From a virus, in IMG/VR virus record IMGVR_UViG_3300018036_000056, positions 1 through 26,010 of that record: DNA of 26,010 nucleotides, one strand, 5' to 3'. Shown piece by piece: positions 5,997 to 13,097 of the stretch; the first letter of the stretch is position 1; the number at the start of each line of letters is the position of its first letter. The position numbers and the translations under genes are program-made. The notes beneath the pieces are model-generated. The model saw only the letters and a list, made by a program, of their open reading frames with translations, ran no database searches and was not told the origin of the DNA.

Positions 5997-6779
5997 TTAT
6001 GCTTGTGATGATTCCATATTGTTGGCATACATTTCTAAGTTAGCAACATAGTAACTCATACTGTGGTCAGCAAAATTATCTATTTTACCTTGCTTGAGTC
6101 CCATCCACATACCACGCATGCGATCTTTAAACATTTGGTAACCAGTTGGAGTACGCACATTACCATATGCATTCATATAATGTAATTCACCGTGATGTCT
6201 GTAGCCCATAATCCATAACGGAACACGAGTTACTATATCATTGTTGTTTACCCAACGATGGTGTGTTATTTCTAGACTGTTAACATACTTAGGCCATCCA
6301 ACTTTTGGTGAACCATATGTGTATAACTCTTGTACAGGAGCAATATCAGGATATAAATGACAGCGGCTTGCCATAATAGTTGCCATAGCGGCTCCAAGCG
6401 AGTGTCCACAAAACCAAATCTTTTTATTTTGATTTGATTTACGAGAAATATCTTCTAATATCATAGGCCATAGTTCGTCTACTTCTGCTTTAAATCCTTT
6501 GTGTACTCTGCTAATTGTTTCTGCCATGACAGGCAACGCTCGTAAATCTGCTTTGATATCGTTAAACTCTGTAGGTTGAGTACCGCGACATGCAATAACC
6601 AAATCGTGTTTGTTCATAAAGCGATATGCTTGAGCACCGTCTTTGTCGTAGAACTCTACAGTATTAAACGAGTATCTTTTTGCTTGACTTTCTACGTCTC
6701 TTTTGTTATTATAAGCAATCTGTGCTAAATTAGCGAATAATAAGGATCTTTCTTTGAAATTTAGTTTTGATATTTCCAT
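5997..6779 (-). CDS. Class 3 lipase (alpha/beta hydrolase)
   Basis: A 260-residue cytosolic-type protein with no signal peptide. It contains VIACRGTQ (~61-68, oxyanion-side strand), VHKGF (~92), the nucleophile elbow WFCGHSLGAAMATIMA with Ser127, TYGSPKVG (~154-161), NNNDIVTRVP with Asp181, and RHHGELH (~194-200) supplying the catalytic histidine. That is the full Ser-Asp-His order of the fungal-type Lipase_3 family, which hydrolyses acyl esters of glycerides or phospholipids. GGAGGG precedes the ATG at 6779. It has its own late-type promoter in a divergent pair with the operon starting at 6846. In a phage, lysis of the inner or outer membrane or membrane-lipid remodelling are possible roles. 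Confidence 0.88.
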   Translation of the reverse strand: MEISKLNFKERSLLFANLAQIAYNNKRDVESQAKRYSFNTVEFYDKDGAQAYRFMNKHDLVIACRGTQPTEFNDIKADLRALPVMAETISRVHKGFKAEVDELWPMILEDISRKSNQNKKIWFCGHSLGAAMATIMASRCHLYPDIAPVQELYTYGSPKVGWPKYVNSLEITHHRWVNNNDIVTRVPLWIMGYRHHGELHYMNAYGNVRTPTGYQMFKDRMRGMWMGLKQGKIDNFADHSMSYYVANLEMYANNMESSQA

Positions 6780-6801
6780 TATGGCCCTCCGTTATATAAT
6801 C

Positions 6802-6827
6802 GTATTTATTTTAGATACAATAAATAC
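6802..6827. promoter_or_regulatory. Divergent pair of late promoters
   Basis: Minus-strand ATAAATAC (6809-6802) faces the lipase, and plus-strand ATAAATAC (6820-6827) faces the gene at 6846. The two motifs are only 10 bases apart, so the promoters lie back to back. Confidence 0.6.
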
Positions 6828-6845
6828 ATTGTATAGGAAAGTGCA

Positions 6846-7115
6846 ATGAAAAAACACACTAGAAGTATTTTAGAAGAATTAAACAACCTTGGCTTAAACA
6901 GGGACAATGATCGCTTGATAGAAACAACTGCGAATAACATTATTAATAGTAGCATTAATTTAATTAACAGTATTAATAAAACTTATGACGCAGAAACTGC
7001 TGGTGAACTAGAACGCCGATTCCTTAATTCAATTAAAAGTGGAGACCCGCGAAAGTTTAAGCGTGGTATAGAAAAGATTATAGAAAACAAGCAGAGGCAA
7101 GACGATGATTCTTAA
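6846..7115 (+). CDS. Small conserved-type hypothetical protein
   Basis: An 89-residue, mostly helical, charged protein (MKKHTRSILEELNNLGLNRD..., then TANNIINSSINLINSINKTY and LERRFLNSIKSGDPRKFKRGI). ATAGGAAAG precedes the ATG. No membrane segment. The layout resembles a small protein found at this place in T4-like cyanophages, but I know no function. It starts the long rightward operon and overlaps the next gene by 11 bases. Confidence 0.75.
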   Translation: MKKHTRSILEELNNLGLNRDNDRLIETTANNIINSSINLINSINKTYDAETAGELERRFLNSIKSGDPRKFKRGIEKIIENKQRQDDDS

Positions 7116-7932
7116 CGAAGGCGGCAATGTATTCAAAACTGAAGAAGGTCCTATCACAAAAAGGATTGCAACTGCTGATGTCAAACCCACAGTAGATTGG
7201 TTAAATTCTACATTTGGCTTTAAATTTGTTGACGAAGATATGCTTGGAACCACAGGCAAAAAAAACAAGCCAGACGGATCATTTGAAGAAAATAGTTCAG
7301 GCGACATTGATCTGAATGTTGATGTAAGAGAATTACCTAAAGAAGAAATAATTGCAAAACTATCTAACTGGTGTCAACAGCAAGGCATACCTGATTTAGA
7401 AATTATGAACAAGGGCAGAACATTCACACAAGGATGGGTAGCCAATGCTGGATTACAGATACATTTCCGTACTCCGATCAAAGGTGACCCTGCTAACGGT
7501 TTCGTGCAAACAGATTTTATGCTTACAGACAATCCTGCTCTACAGCGTGGTGCCAAGCGTGGAGGCACAGAACACTACACAGGTGCAGACAGAGCTGTAC
7601 TACTTTCTAGTATTGCAAGAGGTAGAGGCTATAAGTTTAGCCCAACCAAAGGTGTTGTAGATCCTAACAATGGAGATGCTGTTGTTGCAGACGACTGGGA
7701 CGAAATTGCAGAAATACTATTAGGACCAGGAGCAAGAGAAGCTGACACATATACAGTTGAAAGTATGATAGCAAAACTTAGAGGTGATCCTCGCTTTGAT
7801 GAGTTAATTGCTCCATGGTTAGAAAATATGGAGAAGCAAGGCAAGGGTTTACCAGAGAGTACAGAAGATAAAGAACTTTTTAGAATAAAAGAACTTGCAG
7901 GACTTAATTTAAACAGTGTGAGAATGCTATGA
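7105..7932 (+). CDS. Putative pol-beta-type nucleotidyltransferase, possible capsid-packaged protein
   Basis: A 275-residue protein starting MILNEGGNVFK. Residues 65-70 (SGDIDL), with a second aspartate two residues on, and VQTDFML with Asp137 fit the D-x-D ... D metal triad of the pol-beta nucleotidyltransferase superfamily, which moves NMP from NTP to a hydroxyl on nucleic acid, protein or small molecule. A Gly-Thr-Thr-Gly stretch (residues 48-51) precedes it, where the family has its hG[GS] motif. The C-terminal part is helical (DEIAEILLGPGA, VESMIAKLRGD). The first residues include L-N-E|G, the consensus cut site of the T4 prohead protease. It overlaps the gene before by 11 bases and the ligase-like gene after by 4, so the two enzymes are probably made together. 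Substrate unknown. Confidence 0.62.
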   Translation: MILNEGGNVFKTEEGPITKRIATADVKPTVDWLNSTFGFKFVDEDMLGTTGKKNKPDGSFEENSSGDIDLNVDVRELPKEEIIAKLSNWCQQQGIPDLEIMNKGRTFTQGWVANAGLQIHFRTPIKGDPANGFVQTDFMLTDNPALQRGAKRGGTEHYTGADRAVLLSSIARGRGYKFSPTKGVVDPNNGDAVVADDWDEIAEILLGPGAREADTYTVESMIAKLRGDPRFDELIAPWLENMEKQGKGLPESTEDKELFRIKELAGLNLNSVRML

Positions 7933-9080
7933 GATTTTATGAATTTAAATATGTAAACAAGACGCCTCTTATGGAAGGTGCTCGTATTGACCATGCAGAA
8001 GATGTAGTTTTCTGGGAAGGTTCTAAAGGCGCCGCTCGCACTATCGAAAGTTTAAAGAAACTTGAACAAGGAGGACACAAAGATGTCACTATCAAATGGG
8101 ATGGATCTCCCGCAATCATTTTTGGACGCAATGCAAATGGAGAGTTTACACTTACAGATAAGTCCGGTTTCGGTGCAAAAGGATATGATGGAAAACCAAG
8201 TTCAGCAAAAGAAATTGAGCAAATGTTTCTCGGAAGAAAAGAGCGCAAAGGAATAGAAGCTGACAATTCGTATAAGAGCTTTGCCGCTAATATGGGAAGT
8301 ATATTTGATGAATACGAAAAAGCAGTTCCGAAAGACTTTGTAGGTTATTTTAAAGGAGACTTACTATATTATAACCGTCCACCTATACAAGACGGCCAGT
8401 TTGTTTTTAAACCACAAATGGTAACATATCGAGTAGGAGTCGACAGCCCACTAGGACAAAAAATTGCACAGTCTACCACAGGAGTTGTTGTACATCTTAT
8501 AATGGACGAGCAGGGTGTTGATAGACCTTTACCACCAGATTACCTTAATATTTTTCAAGGCAACGATGTATTAGTTTTTCCAAGTGTAACAGTTGAAAAG
8601 CCTGCACAAGTTGATGACAATGAAATAAAACAGTTACAACAAATAGTTTCTAAAAATGCGCCAGCAATGGATAAATTTTTAGATACTGCAACACTTGAAA
8701 GTATGAAGATGAAAGATGTACCAAACATTTTATACATGTACATGAATCAAAAAGTTGATACAGGACTAGAGAATATAAATTCAAATGACTTTATAAGATG
8801 GCTAGCTGGATCAAGCGTTAGCAAACCTAAACAAACAAAACTAATAGAATACATCAGCCAAAATCGTGCAGGACTTGATGCTATTTGGAATGTTGTTAAC
8901 GGTATTATGAAAGTAAAAAATGATATTATTGCTCAGTTTGACAGTCATGATTCTGAAGTATCAGCAAGCATTGGCGATGAACCAGGCGGCGAAGGGTATG
9001 TACTAGCTCACCCAGAAGGATCTATAAAACTTGTAAACAGAGCTGGCTTTACTGCGGCAAACAGAGCAGTCCAACGATAA
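7929..9080 (+). CDS. Putative ATP-dependent ligase-fold (covalent) nucleotidyltransferase
   Basis: A 383-residue protein. The motif order fits the covalent nucleotidyltransferase (DNA/RNA ligase, mRNA capping) superfamily: IKWDGSPAIIFGR with K56-x-D58-G59 (motif I, lysine to be adenylylated), VGYFKGDLLYY (~138-148, motif III-like), GGEGYVLAH with E355 (motif IV) and SIKLVNR with K367 (motif V, but without the usual second lysine). Motifs IV and V are unusually far from I, with a helical insertion of about 150 residues between. The N-terminus MRFYEFKYVNKTPLMEGAR contains L-M-E|G, the T4 prohead-protease site. The start overlaps the upstream nucleotidyltransferase gene by 4 bases (ATGA). It could seal nicks in RNA or DNA; the substrate cannot be read from sequence. 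Confidence 0.6.
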   Translation: MRFYEFKYVNKTPLMEGARIDHAEDVVFWEGSKGAARTIESLKKLEQGGHKDVTIKWDGSPAIIFGRNANGEFTLTDKSGFGAKGYDGKPSSAKEIEQMFLGRKERKGIEADNSYKSFAANMGSIFDEYEKAVPKDFVGYFKGDLLYYNRPPIQDGQFVFKPQMVTYRVGVDSPLGQKIAQSTTGVVVHLIMDEQGVDRPLPPDYLNIFQGNDVLVFPSVTVEKPAQVDDNEIKQLQQIVSKNAPAMDKFLDTATLESMKMKDVPNILYMYMNQKVDTGLENINSNDFIRWLAGSSVSKPKQTKLIEYISQNRAGLDAIWNVVNGIMKVKNDIIAQFDSHDSEVSASIGDEPGGEGYVLAHPEGSIKLVNRAGFTAANRAVQR

Positions 9081-9091
9081 GGAAGGAAACT

Positions 9092-9277
9092 ATGGAAATG
9101 GATACTAAACAAAAAACTATTACCGAAAAGAAAGGTAGTGCAAGCACTGCACAATATGGCGGAACAAATACTGCACAATATGGCGGCACTAAATCTGCAT
9201 TTTACGGTAGTGCAAATACTGCACACTATGGTGGAGCAAACTCTGCCCATTACTACGATAATGGAGAGTCGTCATGA
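9092..9277 (+). CDS. YGG-repeat protein, curlin-like repeats
   Basis: A 61-residue protein with a strong AAGGAAGG ribosome site. After a charged start (MEMDTKQKTITEKKGSAS) it consists of five imperfect 8-residue units around T-A-Q-Y-G-G-T-N, e.g. TAQYGGTN, TAQYGGTK, SAFYGSAN, TAHYGGAN, SAHYYDN. Curlin repeats have a related Q-x-G-x-x-N-x-A core, but with a period near 22, so kinship is only suggestive. Such Gly/Tyr/Asn repeats can form stacked beta structure or fibrils. It overlaps the next gene (ATGA). It may be a virion fibre or internal head protein; function unknown. Confidence 0.68.
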   Translation: MEMDTKQKTITEKKGSASTAQYGGTNTAQYGGTKSAFYGSANTAHYGGANSAHYYDNGESS

Positions 9278-9678
9278 AGATTACAGATATTTTAACAGAA
9301 GCTGATTTTGACTTTGATGATCTAAAACTAAAAGGACTAGGTAGCGAACTAGATAGAGATGATACTGATAAAGGATTTAATGCACCTGCAATGGTAGATC
9401 AACTAGGTAAAATACTAGACAGCAGAGGCAATCCTAATCCAATCACAAGTGTCAAAACAGATGATGGAAAAGAAGTAAAAATTACGATGGACCAAGCATC
9501 AACACTAATGGCATTGTTAAAGCGTGAGCCAAGAAACTATATCGACAGAGAAGAAAAGAATCGCTTTAGAGATGAGATTCAAACAAGTCCCGGATTAAAT
9601 CCATTCCTCGATGCCGGTGATGGCAAGAGTATGCAACAAGTGTTTGTGCAAAAATATGGTAAAGGATTACTAGCATAA
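9274..9678 (+). CDS. Hypothetical protein with capsid-targeting-like N-terminus
   Basis: A 134-residue acidic protein starting MKITDILTEADFDFDDL. The first nine residues end in L-T-E|A, which fits the T4 capsid-targeting peptide and gp21 cleavage consensus ([LI]-x-E before A/G). The rest is polar with a helix (TMDQASTLMALLKREP), a basic YIDREEKNRFRDEI segment and SMQQVFVQKYGKGL at the end. I know no family. Its ATG overlaps the YGG-repeat gene by 4 bases and its stop overlaps the next ATG (TAATG), so it is coupled both ways. Confidence 0.7.
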   Translation: MKITDILTEADFDFDDLKLKGLGSELDRDDTDKGFNAPAMVDQLGKILDSRGNPNPITSVKTDDGKEVKITMDQASTLMALLKREPRNYIDREEKNRFRDEIQTSPGLNPFLDAGDGKSMQQVFVQKYGKGLLA

Positions 9679-10541
9679 TGCAGTTCCTACAAGAACTAGA
9701 AGAAGCAAGAATGACTCGCAACGATCAGAACATGAAAGTTCTGACTTATGCAGATTGCTGTGAGAGATTATATCTTACACTATTAGTTCTTGACTTAATG
9801 AAAAACTTTCCAAAAGCTACTGCTTCAGTTAGAGACTATAGTAGAAAGTCATTAGACATACGATATGAGCGTTTTAAAATAAGTGGCACTGACCTATACA
9901 ACTTCATTTATTTTGTAACAGGTGATGAGAGAGCTATTGGCAAACTCAAAGATCCTGGAGCAGCAATGCGTTCAAGAGCGTCAACTATCCTTCCTGTTGA
10001 TCGTATCAAATCATATCTACAACAACTAAGCAGTGGCACTTTTAGTAGTTCGTCGCAACTGTTTATAAAATTAGAACGAGTTTTAAATATCGAAAACACA
10101 GATTACAAAAGTGTTAGAAGAAGCATAGGTAACTGGAATAGTCTTGATATACAAGCGAAAAAGTCAATAGCAACTAGATTACTCTATGCTGTACGAGCTA
10201 AATTAAGAAGTAGTGATATCATAGATGATTATGAAAAGCACATTGTTCTTAAAGATTTAGAAAGCGAATTAGTACCAGACAACGAGCCAGTATTCAGCAA
10301 GCCGGATGTTAGCGCCGCAAGCAGAGATTATATGTTTTATAGATACCTTGTAGGTACAGAAAATATAATGCTTGTAAAAGGATTCTTAGAGCTTGCAGCA
10401 GCAGGAAAACCTATACCAAGTAATATGGTAAAGGCTTATTTGCCAGCTATTAAAGCACTAGATGATGTAGTGAGAGCTGGCCCTAGCTACATATCAATGT
10501 TTAGATCTATTCAAAATCGAGCCAAAAAGACCTTAAAATAG
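9678..10541 (+). CDS. Hypothetical helical phage protein with capsid-targeting-like N-terminus
   Basis: A 287-residue, mostly alpha-helical protein without membrane segments, starting MQFLQELEEARMTRND. L-E-E|A near residue 9 matches the prohead-protease site. The helices continue as YADCCERLYLTLLVLDLM, ISGTDLYNFIYFVTGD, KSIATRLLYAVRAKLRSS and ENIMLVKGFLELAAAGK, ending in a basic QNRAKKTLK tail. It resembles a conserved protein in cyanomyoviruses of unassigned function. It ends the operon that starts at 6846; no clear terminator follows, but the next gene has its own promoter. Confidence 0.7.
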   Translation: MQFLQELEEARMTRNDQNMKVLTYADCCERLYLTLLVLDLMKNFPKATASVRDYSRKSLDIRYERFKISGTDLYNFIYFVTGDERAIGKLKDPGAAMRSRASTILPVDRIKSYLQQLSSGTFSSSSQLFIKLERVLNIENTDYKSVRRSIGNWNSLDIQAKKSIATRLLYAVRAKLRSSDIIDDYEKHIVLKDLESELVPDNEPVFSKPDVSAASRDYMFYRYLVGTENIMLVKGFLELAAAGKPIPSNMVKAYLPAIKALDDVVRAGPSYISMFRSIQNRAKKTLK

Positions 10542-10559
10542 CTTTTTTTCTTATATCGA

Positions 10560-10568
10560 CTAAATAAT
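10560..10568 (+). promoter_or_regulatory. Late-type promoter of a small structural gene
   Basis: CTAAATAAT, followed by a leader hairpin and AAGGAG before the gene at 10623. Same motif as at 13998. Confidence 0.6.
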
Positions 10569-10577
10569 ATTATACAA

Positions 10578-10596
10578 ACACACCGGAGCGGTGTGT
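10578..10596 (+). promoter_or_regulatory. 5' leader hairpin
   Basis: ACACACCG (10578-10585) pairs perfectly with CGGTGTGT (10589-10596) around a 3-base loop. It lies near the expected transcript start and has no T-run, so it probably stabilises the message rather than ending transcription. Confidence 0.6.
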
Positions 10597-10622
10597 GTCA
10601 TTTAAGATAAAAGGAGAATAAA

Positions 10623-11009
10623 ATGGCAATTAACTCAATCACACGCGATGTAACTCGCACAAACCCAACAGCAATCGCAATCGATACAGTTATCAAAACT
10701 GGTCAAATGGACTGCTTCCATGTTGTATTAAGCAACACAGGTGGAGCAACAGCAATTGACGCGGCAGCAGGACAGCAAATCTTAGAAGCTGTAGGTGCTC
10801 CAGTTCATCTTGCACAAGTTGAAAACGGCGGACTTGAAATGTTATTATTCATGGAAGGTCATGCAAACAACATTGACACAGTAGCACAGAACATTGGTGC
10901 TCTTTATGATACAACTGCAAAAGGTACAGTAGCAAGCGGCGTTTACACAATTGGTGGCGCAGGCGGAACAATTACTGTAACAATCGAAACAGATTTATTC
11001 GATATGTAA
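10623..11009 (+). CDS. Small structural protein, probably abundant
   Basis: A 128-residue protein starting MAINSITRDVTRTNPTAIAI, rich in Ala, Gly, Thr and Ile with short strands (CFHVVLSNTGG, LEMLLFMEGHANNID, GVYTIGGAGGTITVTIETDL). Its own late promoter, a perfect leader hairpin, AAGGAG and a strong downstream terminator mark a single, highly expressed gene, the layout of abundant virion components. It could be a capsid decoration or tail-associated protein; I cannot name a family. No signal peptide or membrane segment. Confidence 0.72.
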   Translation: MAINSITRDVTRTNPTAIAIDTVIKTGQMDCFHVVLSNTGGATAIDAAAGQQILEAVGAPVHLAQVENGGLEMLLFMEGHANNIDTVAQNIGALYDTTAKGTVASGVYTIGGAGGTITVTIETDLFDM

Positions 11010-11029
11010 TTCCCACTACCTTAGGGACC

Positions 11030-11079
11030 GTGACGGTAAGCGTCACACTAAAGCGCCACTTTATAGTGGCGCTTTTTTT
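11030..11079 (+). terminator. Tandem hairpins with strong intrinsic terminator
   Basis: GTGACG/CGTCAC (11030-11046) is followed by AAGCGCCACT (11051-11060) paired with AGTGGCGCTT (11065-11074) around TTAT, then a T-run. The second hairpin is a near-perfect Rho-independent terminator. Confidence 0.9.
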
Positions 11080-11098
11080 ATGACCGTTAAATATAGTC

Positions 11099-11491
11099 AT
11101 GAGAGTTACCTTAACCACAGTTGTAGATATTACCGAAACTAACGCCCGTAAAGGTGCTGATAAAATTGCTTGCAACCAACAAGCAAATTATCTTACTATG
11201 TTACAAACTGTAGGACTAAGGGTAAATGCCCAACCTATTAGTTGCATAGCCAAGGTTGCTGATGTTACAGAACTTGGCTTTGGTAGTGCAATCACAGGCA
11301 AGCAACGATATTGGGAATTTTTGTTTGAACATGACTATGAAGGCGCAGTTACAGAGCAAACACTTACACAAGACTTTGATCTTGTACCTATCATAACAGG
11401 ACTAAATGAGACTGCACACATAAATAATAGTGCGTTTAGAACACAAGACAAGACAGAACGCAACATAGTCTTTAAACTATCAGATAACTAA
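11099..11491 (+). CDS. Conserved-type hypothetical phage protein, 130 residues
   Basis: Starts MRVTLTTVVDITETNARKGAD at 11099. Features: a beta start, ADKIACNQQANYLTMLQTVGLR, WEFLFEHDYEGA, DFDLVPIITGLNET and a polar C-terminus. It resembles a small conserved protein of T4-like marine phages with no known function. It lies just after a strong terminator, so it needs its own start signal; GTTAAATATA at 11086-11095 resembles the late motif and is only 4 bases before the ATG. No Shine-Dalgarno is visible, so the message may be leaderless. Confidence 0.7.
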   Translation: MRVTLTTVVDITETNARKGADKIACNQQANYLTMLQTVGLRVNAQPISCIAKVADVTELGFGSAITGKQRYWEFLFEHDYEGAVTEQTLTQDFDLVPIITGLNETAHINNSAFRTQDKTERNIVFKLSDN

Positions 11492-11504
11492 TGGTAGTTA
11501 ATAC

Positions 11505-11512
11505 TATAAATA
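11505..11512 (+). promoter_or_regulatory. T4-type late promoter
   Basis: TATAAATA, an exact consensus match, about 80 bases before the gene at 11595. The leader has AACGGAGAG as ribosome site. Confidence 0.65.
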
Positions 11513-11594
11513 ACTTTATAAATTAGGCAAACATTACATCTACTAGGCATATTTAGGCCCCTTCCACGAGAATAAGGAACGGAGAGAAAATAAG

Positions 11595-11837
11595 ATGGCA
11601 AGAGCCAGAACAACAAGTTTAGAAAGAGAAAACCTTGAAGCGCATGTTGACTTGTGTCAGCAGAGGTATGAGAATTTAGAAAACCGCTTATTCAAGGTTG
11701 AAGAAAAACTCGAGCATGTGCATAATGATATTCAGCACGGCAACAAATCTATGATCAAAGTAATCATAGGAGCAACAGGAACTATTGTTGCAGGTCTACT
11801 TTCCACCATCGTCGTTCTATTAGTTAACTTCACTTAA
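11595..11837 (+). CDS. Coiled-coil protein with C-terminal membrane helix (XhlA-like)
   Basis: An 80-residue protein: residues ~8-52 form a charged coiled coil (LERENLEAHVDLCQQRYENL ..., VEEKLEHVHNDIQ), and residues ~55-80 a single transmembrane helix (VIIGATGTIVAGLLSTIVVLL). This architecture matches haemolysin XhlA-type phage proteins, which assist holins in lysis, and also small spanin-like proteins. It ends in NFT, leaving almost nothing outside the helix. It has its own consensus late promoter. A lysis role is likely but inferred; a virion-associated membrane protein is the alternative. Confidence 0.66.
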   Translation: MARARTTSLERENLEAHVDLCQQRYENLENRLFKVEEKLEHVHNDIQHGNKSMIKVIIGATGTIVAGLLSTIVVLLVNFT

Positions 11838-11841
11838 AACA

Positions 11842-11849
11842 TATAAATA
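11842..11849 (+). promoter_or_regulatory. Consensus T4-type late promoter
   Basis: TATAAATA lies 18 bases before the ATG at 11867, starting a tightly packed operon that runs to 13993. Confidence 0.72.
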
Positions 11850-11866
11850 CTGCATAGGATTATGCA

Positions 11867-12799
11867 ATGTTTTTAAGAGAACTCATCACCGAAGCACCAT
11901 TAAGAATTACAATTGATGACGGCGTACCAGCTTGGCTTATCTCTATGATAAGAATTGATACAGCTTCAAGTCAATGGCGTAAAACTAAAAAAGGTGCTAT
12001 CCAAACCAAAGAACTAAAATGTGTACAACTAGCACTTACAAGGCTAGGATATGAACCTGGCAAGGCAGATGGATGGTTTGGTAAGAAGACTGCTCGAGCA
12101 GTTATAGAGTTTCAAAAAGATAACGACCTAACTGTTGACGGTGATCCAGGCCGTAATACTATTGCTAAAATGATAGACATTGGCAAGAGCAAGTTTCCTG
12201 CTGCAGAAGACCTTACAAAAAATAATGTTGATGATAGATTTCCTTTAGAAAATTATCCTTTAGATAATTGTGCAGAAATAATTGTTCCTGAGCCTCAAGA
12301 TGATGACGAAGAAGATTATAAAGATGCTCCTGCTCCTGGTAGAGAAGATTTACCTGTAGGAGGATTACCTGCAGCTCCTTTTGATCCAGTAAACGCTATT
12401 CAAGGTAAGTCAGTAGAAGAAGTTAAAAAGATTTTAGTTAGTAAAATAAAACAAAAAAGATTTAAAGATGCTCTAGAAATATTAGACTATGACATGCGTC
12501 TTGATATATCAGACAAGGTTTATAATGATCTACAAAAGTTGGCTAACGAAAGTTTAGAAGAAAAACAAGTTTGGGCTCGTAGCGGAATGAAAGTAGTACG
12601 CAAGTATAGATGTAGTTCTGGTAGCCGACGAGGAAGAGTAGTAAAAGAACCTTCACAGTGTTTTAAAGCAAAAGACATCAAGAAACGAATGAAGTTAAAA
12701 CAAACTAAAGCTAGATTGGGTGCTAGAATGGCTAGAAAAGCCAAGCGCACCAAGAAGTTTAATCCAGCTTCTCGTAGAGTACAGGCGATGAATAGGTAG
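11867..12799 (+). CDS. Peptidoglycan-binding-domain protein with basic C-terminus, possible internal head protein
   Basis: A 310-residue protein starting MFLRELITEAPLRI; I-T-E|A fits the prohead-protease cut. Residues ~48-107 form a PG_binding_1 domain (CVQLALTRLGYEPGKADGWFG, then AVIEFQKDNDLTVDGDPG). An acidic linker (EPQDDDEEDYKDAP, ~142-155) and a helical segment follow, then a very basic tail (~235-310) with two cysteines in RKYRCSSG...PSQC and many Lys/Arg (KQTKARLGARMARKAKRTKK). The tail is paralogous to the next gene. It may bind DNA with the tail and the cell wall with the N-terminal domain. Such a mix suggests a packaged or injected protein; a host-wall or lysis role is possible too. 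Confidence 0.68.
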   Translation: MFLRELITEAPLRITIDDGVPAWLISMIRIDTASSQWRKTKKGAIQTKELKCVQLALTRLGYEPGKADGWFGKKTARAVIEFQKDNDLTVDGDPGRNTIAKMIDIGKSKFPAAEDLTKNNVDDRFPLENYPLDNCAEIIVPEPQDDDEEDYKDAPAPGREDLPVGGLPAAPFDPVNAIQGKSVEEVKKILVSKIKQKRFKDALEILDYDMRLDISDKVYNDLQKLANESLEEKQVWARSGMKVVRKYRCSSGSRRGRVVKEPSQCFKAKDIKKRMKLKQTKARLGARMARKAKRTKKFNPASRRVQAMNR

Positions 12800-12803
12800 A
12801 GTT

Positions 12804-13097
12804 ATGCAAGTATTAGAGATTGTAGAAGTAACAAGAGTATGGAGTAGATCGGGTGGTAAACAAACTCGCAAGTTCCGTTGTACTCACGGTGTTAGAAAAG
12901 GACAAGTAAGATCTAGTCCTGCCGCATGTAACGCTCCTATAAATGTTAGAAAGAGCGTTGGATTAAAAGCAACCAAAGCAAAAAGAAGCGGGCAGATTAA
13001 AATTAAATCAAAAATTGCTCGTAGAACTAATCCTGCAAGTATGAGATTAAAAACTTTAAATAAACCAGCATCTACCAGAAGGAAGAAATTCAAATGA
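12804..13097 (+). CDS. Basic DNA-binding-like protein, paralogue of the preceding gene's tail
   Basis: A 97-residue, very basic protein starting MQVLEIVEVTRVWSRSGGKQ. Residues ~12-97 align with the last ~75 residues of the gene before: VWSRSGGKQTRKFRCTHG vs VWARSGMKVVRKYRCSSG, then R.G.V...P..C, K.TKA, and NPAS.R...LN. Two conserved cysteines are kept. The charge points to binding of nucleic acid, perhaps packaging DNA inside the head. It starts four bases after the preceding stop and overlaps the next ATG by 4 bases. Function inferred from charge and repetition only. Confidence 0.68.
   Translation: MQVLEIVEVTRVWSRSGGKQTRKFRCTHGVRKGQVRSSPAACNAPINVRKSVGLKATKAKRSGQIKIKSKIARRTNPASMRLKTLNKPASTRRKKFK

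Noticed and set aside
9092-9277. Tandem DNA repeat as a possible CRISPR or regulatory array
   Set aside because: The repeat period is codon-based and the units vary at third positions, so it is a protein repeat. No CRISPR array is visible in the window.
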